57,717 nt of DNA from a virus. Below, one piece after another: positions 15,414 to 24,551 of the stretch. A program made the position numbers and the translations under genes. Each line of letters opens with the position of its first letter. Position 1 is the first letter of the stretch. The notes under the pieces were generated by a model. It was given only the letters and a program-made list of their open reading frames with translations, made no database searches and had not been told where the DNA came from. The DNA lies in IMG/VR virus record IMGVR_UViG_3300021961_000116, positions 1 through 57,717 of that record; one strand, given 5' to 3'.

Positions 15414-16286
15414 ATGTCTGAACAAACCCCAAAAAAAGGGAATCCTAACTTCGGTGCGAAGAAAGCCCCTACAAGTAATGTGTATAAAGCACCTACTTCA
15501 AAAGAAAAAAATCACGTAATTTTTGAATTGATTGATAGATCTAATGATCCATTAAGACCTTTTAGACCTTTGCATATTGCATCGTCAAAAGATTTTATCT
15601 ATGACCCTGAAACAGAAACTGAAAGAACTATTAGATATCTATCAGGTTCTTCATCTATTTTTGCTGATGAGCAGAATGTAGATCCTGAGTTTACTAAAGC
15701 TGGAGATATTGAGTTCCATAGAGGTCGTTTAATTGTACCTAAAACGCAAGTTTCATTACTAAAGTTTTTACGTGCAACAAATCAAAATGAAGCTAATAAG
15801 CAAAGAAATACAAATAAACCACCTGTATTTAGAGAATTAAATATCGAAAAAGAAGCAGAAGATAACTTTGATGTTATTACTGGTAGACGTAAAGCGGTAG
15901 AAGCTGCTTGGTACGATGTAGATAATAACTTAGAGGCAATGTATCACTATGCTCGTGTATTAGGTATTGATACCTCTAAATTAACAGAAAAACAAGTAAT
16001 TAACAAGTATATCGATAAGGCTGAAAAACAACCTGAGGTATTCTTAAAATTCCACAAGTCACCTAGAAATGAGTTTAAATACTTCGCTATGACAGCCTTA
16101 GATAAGAATGTTGTATCTTCTAGAGATGTAGCAGGTCAAATCGTTTGGTGTGATACTAAAGGCTTGATTACTATATTACCAGCTGGTAAAGATGCTGCTG
16201 ATTACTTAGCAGACTTCTTAATGGCTACAGAAAACCAAAAGACTTTTGAAGAATTAAAAGAGAAGGTTTTGGAATTGTCAAAATAA
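15414..16286 (+). CDS. hypothetical virion-region protein, 290 aa
   Basis: The N-terminal 30 residues are Lys/Pro/Thr-rich and disordered-looking, followed by a mostly beta segment (LRPFRPLHIASSKDFIYDPE) and a helical C-terminal half ending FEELKEKVLELSK. No known motif. It sits between two terminators, after the MCP and before the connector genes, so it is probably a capsid-associated (decoration or head-completion) protein. It has no TAnnTTTG element of its own and may depend on read-through of the MCP terminator. Confidence 0.65.
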   Translation: MSEQTPKKGNPNFGAKKAPTSNVYKAPTSKEKNHVIFELIDRSNDPLRPFRPLHIASSKDFIYDPETETERTIRYLSGSSSIFADEQNVDPEFTKAGDIEFHRGRLIVPKTQVSLLKFLRATNQNEANKQRNTNKPPVFRELNIEKEAEDNFDVITGRRKAVEAAWYDVDNNLEAMYHYARVLGIDTSKLTEKQVINKYIDKAEKQPEVFLKFHKSPRNEFKYFAMTALDKNVVSSRDVAGQIVWCDTKGLITILPAGKDAADYLADFLMATENQKTFEELKEKVLELSK

Positions 16287-16344
16287 ATACTATTTTTGTG
16301 AGTCTTTGTTTAATATCATAGTAATAGTTTTAGTTTTAGTTAAG

Positions 16345-16379
16345 GAGCTGCCCCTAAAAAAGGTGGCTCTTTTTTTTTG
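16345..16379 (+). terminator. intrinsic terminator after the 290-aa gene
   Basis: GAGCTGCC (16345-16352) pairs with GGTGGCTC (16362-16369) with two G-U pairs, followed by nine T. The T-run runs straight into the next promoter element. Confidence 0.75.
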
Positions 16380-16387
16380 TATCTTTG
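16380..16387 (+). promoter_or_regulatory. TATCTTTG promoter element, leaderless spacing
   Basis: TATCTTTG is followed by 4 nt and then ATG 16392. The element abuts the T-tract of the preceding terminator. Confidence 0.5.
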
Positions 16388-16391
16388 TCTT

Positions 16392-17123
16392 ATGGCAATA
16401 AGTAGTGTTGATTTATATAACTTTGTTAGTGTTTTAGCAAATAAAGCACAAGACGGAGCATTCACTATTCCTGAATATAATATAGCTGCATATGCTGCTA
16501 GTGTTCAGTTATGGGAGGAATACATTGGTGAGATACAAAGATACCAATATGGTAATCCTATACCACCTGTGGCTTATGCTAAAACAAATAAGATTGAGGC
16601 AGATATGGTTCCTTTTAGGATTCCATTAACAGCAGTTACGGCAGATTCTAGCGGAATTATTGACTTACAATTTTTACCAAATTATGGATATACTACAGAT
16701 TTATATAGGTATCAAACAATAAGTGGGCAAGAAGTTGTTTATCCTTCTACTAGAGTAAATGAGCAAAGATTAGCTAAACAATTAAGTTCAAGTATAGCTC
16801 AACCGACATTAGAAAATCCATACTATATGGTTAATAATGCTACTATAAAAGTATACCCTGCGTCATCAAATGTTACATATTCAGCATATAAATTAACATA
16901 TTTAAAAAGACCTGACAATAGGGTAGTTAGATATACTGTATCTGGAGGAAGACCTGTAATTACAGCAGTTGGTATTATACCCGGTGTAAGTTCAGAATTC
17001 TTAGAATGGAATCAACAAAACTTTAATGATTTAGCTGTTAGAATATTATCATTCTTAGGTATTAACCTAAAAGATAATGATTTAATGCAATATTCAGAAC
17101 TTAAACAAAGACAAGGAGTATAA
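16392..17123 (+). CDS. putative head-tail connector / ring protein
   Basis: 243 aa, mixed alpha/beta. Helical N-terminus, a beta-rich middle (MVPFRIPLTAVTADSSGIIDL) and a C-terminal helix with EFLEWNQQNFNDLAVRILSFLGI, a pattern I associate with ring/connector proteins of Bacteroidetes podoviruses. ATG 16392 (MAISS) is preferred to the TTG 15 nt earlier because a promoter element ends 4 nt before it. The stop overlaps the next start (TAATG). Context within the connector block supports a role joining portal and tail. Confidence 0.6.
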   Translation: MAISSVDLYNFVSVLANKAQDGAFTIPEYNIAAYAASVQLWEEYIGEIQRYQYGNPIPPVAYAKTNKIEADMVPFRIPLTAVTADSSGIIDLQFLPNYGYTTDLYRYQTISGQEVVYPSTRVNEQRLAKQLSSSIAQPTLENPYYMVNNATIKVYPASSNVTYSAYKLTYLKRPDNRVVRYTVSGGRPVITAVGIIPGVSSEFLEWNQQNFNDLAVRILSFLGINLKDNDLMQYSELKQRQGV

Positions 17124-17749
17124 TGGCTACAAGAGGAGAATTATCAGAAAGAATACTTAGATTAGCATATAATGGCACTCCGCCAAACGATGCTTCGATT
17201 GATATTCGTGAAGTTGGTCTTCATGTTAATTCAGCTATTGCTTTTTTAGCAAAAGTAAACTATACAGAAAATTATAAATTTGAAGGTACTTCATATGTGA
17301 ACGATCAGTTTGTTTCTACATTTAAAGCTAATGTAGTACACACAGATATTACATTGGGTCTTAAATATTGTGATTTACCAGCTGATCCAATTGGATTACC
17401 TAAAAATAGAGGTATAATTGAGATATTAAAACCTTTAAATAAATCAGTTACACCTGTAATTATTTTACAAGGTAACAAGAAATCTATTTATAAAAACTTA
17501 ACGCCTATACCTAATAGAATTGTAGGGTGGGAAGAGAATGGTAGAATATATTTTGATGGTTCAACTGCTGACTTAGTAACAGTTGTAATTAGAATGGTAG
17601 CATATGGTTCTAATGCAATGGCAGAAGAGTTAATGATGCCTAAAGATATGGAAGAGCAAGTAATTGAAATTGTTCTTAAAAAATTATTGGGAGAAAGAAA
17701 TATTCCTCAAGATAAAGTTTTAGATGGTGTAGATTCAATTAATCGATAA
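17123..17749 (+). CDS. putative head-tail connector protein, 208 aa
   Basis: Starts on the TAATG of the preceding gene. Helical N-terminus (ELSERILRLAYN, then a VNSAIAFLAKVNY helix), a beta middle with DLPADPIGLPKNRGIIEI and a helical C-terminus (PKDMEEQVIEIVLKKLLGER). Similar alpha-beta-alpha proteins form adaptor rings under podovirus portals. Assignment is by position and secondary-structure pattern. Confidence 0.6.
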   Translation: MATRGELSERILRLAYNGTPPNDASIDIREVGLHVNSAIAFLAKVNYTENYKFEGTSYVNDQFVSTFKANVVHTDITLGLKYCDLPADPIGLPKNRGIIEILKPLNKSVTPVIILQGNKKSIYKNLTPIPNRIVGWEENGRIYFDGSTADLVTVVIRMVAYGSNAMAEELMMPKDMEEQVIEIVLKKLLGERNIPQDKVLDGVDSINR

Positions 17750-17751
17750 TA

Positions 17752-18516
17752 ATGAGTATAGCAGGAAAATACGTAGACCTTAATTATATAGTAAACTCTG
17801 TAATGAATCAGATTGATTCTGACGATAGAGATTATGCTAGATTATACCAAATTGGAGTAACTGGATTAAGGGAGCTATGGTTTGACGTTGCAGGTAATGT
17901 TAAAACTGTGCTTCTTGCTAAGAACGCTAATAATACCGTTACATTACCAACAGATTATATCAATTGGTCTAAGGTTGGTATTTTAACTCACGATGGTAAA
18001 GTTTATACTTTAGCTTTAAATAAATCAATCACTTTATATAACGACACAAATACTAATAGAGTTGTATCTCCTGGAACATTTATTGAAGGAGGATTTACTA
18101 GATTAGAATCACCTGACTATCACAACTATTGGACTGAAGGAATGAACTATAATTTATTTGGTTTAGGAGGTTCAGTTGCAGATGTGGCTCAGTTTAATAT
18201 TGACGAAGAAAATGGTTTAATTGTATTGGGCTCGGAGTTTACCAAGTCTGATGTTATATTAGAATACGTTGTAGATCCATTGGCTTGTGAGTGTGATACA
18301 CATAGCATCCATATTTTTTGCCAACAAGCATTAGAAGATTATATCTATTGGAAAGCAGTTTCTAAAAGAAAGGATACTCCTGCTAATGAAAAGATGAGAG
18401 CAAGACAAGAATATTATAACCAAAAAAGAGTTGCTCGTAATCGTATGAAGCCATTTAGAATTGGTGATGCTTACGATACATCAAGAAGAAGTGTGTACAT
18501 GGCTCCTAAATTGTAA
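17752..18516 (+). CDS. putative tail tubular / adaptor protein
   Basis: 254 aa. The pattern fits gp11/tail-tubular-A type adaptors: an N-terminal helix pair (VDLNYIVNSVMNQI, YARLYQIGVTGLRELWFDV), then VTLPTDYINWSKVGIL, the turn typical of these adaptors, a variable loop region, and a C-terminal helix (CQQALEDYIYWKAVSKR) with a basic tail. I know this combination from crAss-like and related Bacteroidetes podoviruses. It would sit between portal ring and tail nozzle. Confidence 0.65.
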   Translation: MSIAGKYVDLNYIVNSVMNQIDSDDRDYARLYQIGVTGLRELWFDVAGNVKTVLLAKNANNTVTLPTDYINWSKVGILTHDGKVYTLALNKSITLYNDTNTNRVVSPGTFIEGGFTRLESPDYHNYWTEGMNYNLFGLGGSVADVAQFNIDEENGLIVLGSEFTKSDVILEYVVDPLACECDTHSIHIFCQQALEDYIYWKAVSKRKDTPANEKMRARQEYYNQKRVARNRMKPFRIGDAYDTSRRSVYMAPKL

Positions 18517-18518
18517 TA

Positions 18519-21500
18519 ATGAATACAGATAGAAAAAACTTTACTGGTCGATTAAACTCGGATATTGATGAACGCTTGTTCTCTCTAGATAAGTTTAGAG
18601 GCGATTACAGCGATGCATACAATTGTTTAATACTAAGTGCCATCGATAGTGGTATAGGTCTTGTAAAAGGATTTAAAGGCACCACAGAAGTGACTACATC
18701 TTATTCAACAGCAGCTGCTAAAAAAGTAATTGGCAAGTGTGTTGATTTACCTAACTATAAAATATATTATTTTGTTAGTTGTTCGTCAAATACAGCTAAT
18801 CATGCAATCTATGAAGTAGATGTTCAAACAAGAGTTGTAACTCAAGTTATAAAAAGTAGCATATTAAAATTCACCGATACAATGCGTATCACAGGTGCTA
18901 ATGTTGTTGATGGTAAATATCTATTATATACAGATACTGTTAATGAGCCTAGGAATATTGATATTGTTAGAGCTAAGGCAGGAGAGTTAACTACAGAGTT
19001 GCAAATATTAGCAGCTAAACAACCTCCTTTAGAAGAACCTAAAGATGTTGAACCTTTAACAAACTTTACATTTGCAGGAAATAATATTAGAGGAAACTTT
19101 TTTCAATTTAAATATAGATACGTTTACCAAGATAATACTAAATCTACATTTTCTCCTATATCTGAGATATCTACAATGGGTGATTTATTTTTCCCAAGTA
19201 CAGAACAAACTCAACCAAATTATATTAATAACGCATTAAACTTCAAATATTTAATTCCTAATACTGAAATTAAACGTGTTGAGTTAGCGTCAAGATTAGG
19301 TAATACTGGGGATTTTGGTATATGTGATATTATTGATACAGATGTACAAAAAAATTATGTTAAAGTGGCTGTTCAAATATTAGCAGCAAGTGAAAGTGGA
19401 GTTACATTAAGAGTTAATTCGGGTTCAGGTTTTGTTACAAAAACAACAACGTCTGCATTTGGTACATATTACGCTGCATTAGATTTAGTTACACAATTTA
19501 ATAGTACTGAAAATATTACTACTGGTTCTATGTCAATTTACGTAGAAGAAAATACTAATATTATTTATTTTGTTGGTAATGCTGGATTTTTATTTGATGT
19601 AGTAGAATCTATTGCAGTAGGAGAAACTGCAAAAACACAACAAATTACATTATCAACACTACCTACAATTAGTATATCTACTTATAATAATTATTTATTT
19701 AGTAATAATAGACAATTAATTGCTCTAGATGTTGCTGAATCAAACTTAGAATATGATAGGGTACCATTAAAATCAGAAGCACAAGAGCTAGTAAATGGTT
19801 CAAATGTAGTGTATGGTGGAATTACAGAAGGTTATGATTTACCTGTAATAGATATGTTAGCATCTATTAATAATACTGATATACCAAATGAGGTTACAAT
19901 AACAGCAAGTAATGTTGTTGCAAACATGGGAGTATATAGGACATATGCTGATTTTTTAACGGATGCCTATGGAGTATCATTTTCGGAAAACCCTTCAGGT
20001 AATGGTGCTAGTTTTACTCTTAGTTCCGGCCCTTATCCAAATTTAGATCAGAGTGTCTATAATGCTTTTTTAGCTGATAATCCAAATTTAAAAATATATA
20101 GACCAAATAATAATATTATTATTATTTTACCTAGATATAATAATGATGTTATTGTTGATGTAAACCCAGAAGTATCTATTACAGGTACAAAATATACAAA
20201 TAGTGGGTCTAATATTACATTTTCAGGAGCTTTAATAAATGCTGTAATCCCAGAAGGGACTTCGTTTTTAGTAAATGTATTATATCAAAGTGAAAGATTT
20301 TTTTATAATTATGATTCTAAGCAAGGCGATACGCTTAATGATTGTATACTTGGATTAATAGCACAAATTAATATTAATGATATTGGTATTGTTTCATACC
20401 AAACAATTGGGGATCCTTATTCTATAAAGATATTTGCAACTAACCAAGAAAGGGATGCAGTAGAAAAATTCTTATCGGCTAGTGCAAGTGTATTAACAGC
20501 GGCAGGTTTTATTAAAAATGGTCTTAAAAATGGTGATTCATATAGATATGCTATTGAGTACTTAGATAGAACAGGTAAACTTTCAACAGTTGTAACGAAT
20601 CAATTATGTGAAGTAAATGTACCATTTGCTCCAGAAAACGGAATACCAAATGCTGTAATAACAGTAAAATCTAGACCTCCTGTGTGGGCTGAAAGATTTC
20701 AAATACTTAGAACTAAAAGAAGGATAGTAAATTCATTCTTGCAGTTTACGGTTAATAATGTTGCTACCAATGGAGTTACATTTGAATTAAATTTTAATAA
20801 TGCATTATCTAATTTAATTGATTATAATAATGTAACAGGCTCTAAGTTGTCTTATGAGTTTGCAGAAGGAGATAGAATTAGATTTATTAGATATGCGAAT
20901 GGTACTTTTATTACAAGCCATGAGGATTTACCAATATTAGGAGTAAATACGAATGGTAGCTTAAAAATCCCTTTGCCAAAAACATTTGCAACATCTCCAA
21001 ATTCTTTGTTTGCAGGAGTAATTGTTGAAGTTTATAGACCTAATTCATACACTATACTAAATGCAGAAAATGAATTATTTTATGAAATTGCAATGGGAGG
21101 GACTATTGGAGATGCAGGCTTATCTACAAGGTATCATATTCCTGATAATAAATCTGGAGTAGATCAAATACAATCATCATCAAGCCCATTAGATATTCCA
21201 TTAGTAATGCAATCTATTGAGGGAGATGTATGGTATAAATCAACACAATTATTAGATCCAAAGGCTGAACCAACTTCTCCAGTAGAATTAGGTAATATAA
21301 CTATATTAGAATCGGATTATCAATCAGATAGATATCCTGTTAAAACCTCTAATATAGGTCGTGCAAATGCATTTGATCAGGATACAAGGCAGTTATTTAG
21401 AAAAGCTACAGCATATCATTCAGATGCATACTATGCAGATTCTAATGTAAATAATATCAATAGAGTATACGCTACTTCATTTAAAGATTATGACCAAACA

Positions 21501-22502
21501 TTTGGGGCTATAAAACTATTTCATCTAGATGGATTTATGCTTTATAACTTCCAAGAAAATAAAACAGGAACAATTCCTGTAAATAGACAAATGGTTTATA
21601 ATCAAGATGGTTCATCAAGTCTTATTTTATCTAACACATTACTAAACGATTGTAGATATTATGATTATGTAGGTGGTATTAATAATAACCCGGAGTCATT
21701 TGCTTACAACCAATTCAATAAATATTTTGTTGACATTAAGAATAATGCAGTTTGTAAAATAGGTGGTAATGGTATTATTAAGATTTCTGATATGAGTATG
21801 AAATCATACTTTACAGATATGTTTAATGCTTATAAAGATGCTAATTTAACATTAACAACTCAAAAGCCTAGATTTTATGGTGCTTGGGATGAAGATAATA
21901 GTTTATATGTTTTATGCCCTGAAGTTTTATCACAAGGGGAAGACCCTATTGTTTACCCATCTATTGTATTTAATGAGGTGGTAAGTGGATGGACAAGTAA
22001 ACTTGAAATATACCCTAGTTGTATTGTTGGAGCTTTTGGAGAATTATTCTCTTGGACAAGCATTAATGCTAAAATGTGGAGGCATAACAATAATAATACT
22101 AGGAATTTATTCTATGGAAATCAAGCAGTTCGTTCAATAGAGTATGTTTCTGCAATAGCACCAGAGATGACTAAGTCATACTTAAATATAACACAAGAGG
22201 CAGCAATGTTGCCTGCTGATAGATACGATGGTATATATACAGGTGTAGACCCATCTATTTGGGCTGTTCCTTATATAACCACTTCGTTAGGTCAACTAAG
22301 TAACTTAATTGTTTCTGACTTTGAAAAAATGGAAGGTATCTACCTTTCAAGATTTTGGAGAGATACAACAACACCTGTAACAGACCCTCTACTTAATGGA
22401 GATACACTAAAGGGTGTTTGGATTAAAATAACATTAACAAATGGTTCTACAGACGATATTGGGCTATACTCAACATCAGTTGGTTTTGTAGTATCTAAAT
22501 AA
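18519..22502 (+). CDS. large tail protein (nozzle or stabilisation protein-like), 1327 aa
   Basis: A very long, beta-rich protein starting right after the adaptor gene. The N-terminus (FTGRLNSDIDERLFSLDKFR, then YSDAYNCLI) is the type found in podovirus tail-tubular-B or 'stabilisation' proteins of Bacteroidetes phages, where an early GRLNxDxDERL-like segment is followed by repeated beta-propeller-like strands. No enzymatic motif seen. Expected role: tail tube or nozzle attached to the adaptor ring, and platform for fibres. Confidence 0.65.
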   Translation: MNTDRKNFTGRLNSDIDERLFSLDKFRGDYSDAYNCLILSAIDSGIGLVKGFKGTTEVTTSYSTAAAKKVIGKCVDLPNYKIYYFVSCSSNTANHAIYEVDVQTRVVTQVIKSSILKFTDTMRITGANVVDGKYLLYTDTVNEPRNIDIVRAKAGELTTELQILAAKQPPLEEPKDVEPLTNFTFAGNNIRGNFFQFKYRYVYQDNTKSTFSPISEISTMGDLFFPSTEQTQPNYINNALNFKYLIPNTEIKRVELASRLGNTGDFGICDIIDTDVQKNYVKVAVQILAASESGVTLRVNSGSGFVTKTTTSAFGTYYAALDLVTQFNSTENITTGSMSIYVEENTNIIYFVGNAGFLFDVVESIAVGETAKTQQITLSTLPTISISTYNNYLFSNNRQLIALDVAESNLEYDRVPLKSEAQELVNGSNVVYGGITEGYDLPVIDMLASINNTDIPNEVTITASNVVANMGVYRTYADFLTDAYGVSFSENPSGNGASFTLSSGPYPNLDQSVYNAFLADNPNLKIYRPNNNIIIILPRYNNDVIVDVNPEVSITGTKYTNSGSNITFSGALINAVIPEGTSFLVNVLYQSERFFYNYDSKQGDTLNDCILGLIAQININDIGIVSYQTIGDPYSIKIFATNQERDAVEKFLSASASVLTAAGFIKNGLKNGDSYRYAIEYLDRTGKLSTVVTNQLCEVNVPFAPENGIPNAVITVKSRPPVWAERFQILRTKRRIVNSFLQFTVNNVATNGVTFELNFNNALSNLIDYNNVTGSKLSYEFAEGDRIRFIRYANGTFITSHEDLPILGVNTNGSLKIPLPKTFATSPNSLFAGVIVEVYRPNSYTILNAENELFYEIAMGGTIGDAGLSTRYHIPDNKSGVDQIQSSSSPLDIPLVMQSIEGDVWYKSTQLLDPKAEPTSPVELGNITILESDYQSDRYPVKTSNIGRANAFDQDTRQLFRKATAYHSDAYYADSNVNNINRVYATSFKDYDQTFGAIKLFHLDGFMLYNFQENKTGTIPVNRQMVYNQDGSSSLILSNTLLNDCRYYDYVGGINNNPESFAYNQFNKYFVDIKNNAVCKIGGNGIIKISDMSMKSYFTDMFNAYKDANLTLTTQKPRFYGAWDEDNSLYVLCPEVLSQGEDPIVYPSIVFNEVVSGWTSKLEIYPSCIVGAFGELFSWTSINAKMWRHNNNNTRNLFYGNQAVRSIEYVSAIAPEMTKSYLNITQEAAMLPADRYDGIYTGVDPSIWAVPYITTSLGQLSNLIVSDFEKMEGIYLSRFWRDTTTPVTDPLLNGDTLKGVWIKITLTNGSTDDIGLYSTSVGFVVSK

Positions 22503-22523
22503 ACGCTATCCAATAAAATTGAT

Positions 22524-22531
22524 TATATTTG
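22524..22531 (+). promoter_or_regulatory. TATATTTG promoter element
   Basis: It lies 19 nt before ATG 22551, starting a unit of internal virion proteins. Confidence 0.5.
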
Positions 22532-22550
22532 TAATATTATTTAAATAACT

Positions 22551-23201
22551 ATGGCTTTACTACCATTAACATTATTATTAGCCCAAGCAGGATTAGGAGC
22601 CGCACAAGGAATTGGCGGTTTATATGCTGCTGGTAAAAATAAAGCTCCGCAATATACAATGCCGGGCGAGTATCAACAAAATTTAGCTGCTGCTCAAATG
22701 AGAGCTGCTGGTGGATTACCTGCTGCATCCAAACAATTAGCAGAACAACAAGCTGCTCGTGGAACTGCGGCAGGATTAACTAAGTTGCAAGATAGAAATA
22801 TGGTGGCTACAGGTGTAGCAGGATTAGCACAAGCACAAGCAGATCAGGCTAATAGATTAGCTGCTATGGATGCTGATGCAAGACTTAGAGGTGACCTTCA
22901 GGTTGCTAATGCTAGAGCTGCTATTGCAGGTGCTAAAGATAAAGAGTTTGCTATTAAGCAACAAGATTATTTAAGAAGAGCACAAGCTAATTCTCAATTA
23001 ATGAGTGCAGGTATTCAAAATATTGTTGGAGCAGGTCAAGCATATAGTATGAATGATATGATGAAACAATATTATGATTTAAATAAAGGTGGAGGTGGAG
23101 ATAATGCTAAAAAATCTATTTTTGGTAATTATCTAGATAGTTATAGCCAAAATAAAATGGGGTTTGGTTTCAATCAAACCGATAACGAATATTCAGTATA
23201 A
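22551..23201 (+). CDS. putative internal virion (ejection) protein, 216 aa
   Basis: Ala/Gln-rich. The first 30 residues are hydrophobic (LPLTLLLAQAGLGAAQGIGGLY), followed by long Ala-rich helices (residues 40-150) and a Gly/Asn-rich C-terminus. Size, N-terminal membrane-like segment, and position before two further internal-protein candidates match the T7 gp14 class of ejected proteins that open a channel in the host envelope. Identification is by composition and context. Confidence 0.55.
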   Translation: MALLPLTLLLAQAGLGAAQGIGGLYAAGKNKAPQYTMPGEYQQNLAAAQMRAAGGLPAASKQLAEQQAARGTAAGLTKLQDRNMVATGVAGLAQAQADQANRLAAMDADARLRGDLQVANARAAIAGAKDKEFAIKQQDYLRRAQANSQLMSAGIQNIVGAGQAYSMNDMMKQYYDLNKGGGGDNAKKSIFGNYLDSYSQNKMGFGFNQTDNEYSV

Positions 23202-23218
23202 TAAGCATTTAAATAATT

Positions 23219-24505
23219 ATGGCATTAGATTCATTACAAGCACCAGCAACCATTATAAATAACGATAGGCTAATTTCTATGGCTGGTAATCTTATGGCCA
23301 AAGAAAAAGCTGATCAAGAAAGAAAGCAAAAGTTACTAACAGATGAAGTAGCTAAACTTGATGCTACTAAATTAAGGCCAGCTGATGTCAAAGAATGGAA
23401 TAGTGTTTATAAAAATATTACAGATCTTGGCATACAGGCTATGAAAAATCCTGATGACATTGATCTTCAGGTTAAATTTAAAGCAGCAATGAATGGCGGT
23501 AGAGGATTTATTACAGATTCTTTAGCTGCTAAGGAGGAATATGATAAGAAGTTTATCGATGTAAAATTAGATAAAGATTATGATCCTCAAGATCAACAAA
23601 GAGCTGCAACTCTATATAATACGCCTACTTCAAAATTGCGTACAATGCAGATTGATGGGTTTGGTAAATTAGATAAGAAAGATTATTTCAGACAATCTCT
23701 TAACGGTTTTGACGGTCAAGTTAAACAGGAGTTTGGTAATGTTACTGAAGAGAATACTCCTAGACTTTATCCTCAAATTAGAAATAAAGCTATTAATTAC
23801 ATTAGTGCAGATTTACTTACAGATGAAGGGGATAAGGCATTTAAACAATTTGTAAAAAATGCTAGAATAGAAATAAAACCTAATGACAAAGAGTCTTTTA
23901 AAAAGGCTATAGAGTCTTATGCAGATACTATGACTGCTTCATTTATAGGAAGAAAAGGTAGTTCTATTACAACAGATGAAACTAAAGCTAAAAATCAGTT
24001 TGGTTTTGATGATATTCAATTAGGCCGTATGTATAAAAGGCTTGAAATGGTAAATAATATATTGAACGGGGATAAGGCTGCTATAGATGAATTTAAATTA
24101 TTATTAGCACCCGGAAGTGATCTAAAGATAGATCCATATAAAGGGCTTATATTAAAGGTTCCGAATGCAGATGGAAATATGTTTACTACTGTAATTCCGT
24201 TTGGAAGAGGAAAAATGTCTTCTTTAAGAGAATTAAATAGATTAATAGAATCAAACAATACAGGTTATTCTAAAATAGCTACTGACGACTTAGAGTTAAT
24301 AGCTCCTCAATTTAACTATAAAGAACCTTCACGTGTAGATGTAAGAGATTTAACAATGGCTGGAATGCAAGGAGAATATGTTAAAACTCCTGCTAAACGA
24401 AAAGCAGTTAGTCCTATTGTATCTAAAAATAAACCAGATATCAATACATCGTATTCTAAAAAAGATGGTACTCGGTTAGATTGGTTTAGAGTAGGCGGCC
24501 AATAA
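23219..24505 (+). CDS. putative internal virion protein, 428 aa
   Basis: Mostly helical and charged (residues 25-75 Lys/Asp/Glu-rich coiled-coil-like), with no membrane segment or enzymatic motif. It lies between the Ala-rich 216-aa protein and the giant protein, with the same direction and tight spacing, as gp15 lies between gp14 and gp16 in T7. A cargo or ejectosome role is the likely reading; no family is recognised. Confidence 0.55.
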   Translation: MALDSLQAPATIINNDRLISMAGNLMAKEKADQERKQKLLTDEVAKLDATKLRPADVKEWNSVYKNITDLGIQAMKNPDDIDLQVKFKAAMNGGRGFITDSLAAKEEYDKKFIDVKLDKDYDPQDQQRAATLYNTPTSKLRTMQIDGFGKLDKKDYFRQSLNGFDGQVKQEFGNVTEENTPRLYPQIRNKAINYISADLLTDEGDKAFKQFVKNARIEIKPNDKESFKKAIESYADTMTASFIGRKGSSITTDETKAKNQFGFDDIQLGRMYKRLEMVNNILNGDKAAIDEFKLLLAPGSDLKIDPYKGLILKVPNADGNMFTTVIPFGRGKMSSLRELNRLIESNNTGYSKIATDDLELIAPQFNYKEPSRVDVRDLTMAGMQGEYVKTPAKRKAVSPIVSKNKPDINTSYSKKDGTRLDWFRVGGQ

Positions 24506-24523
24506 TAATAACTAAATTAGTTA

Positions 24524-24531
24524 TATATTTG
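24524..24531 (+). promoter_or_regulatory. TATATTTG promoter element before the giant gene
   Basis: It lies 20 nt before ATG 24552. Confidence 0.5.
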
Positions 24532-24551
24532 TATAAATAAAATTATACAAT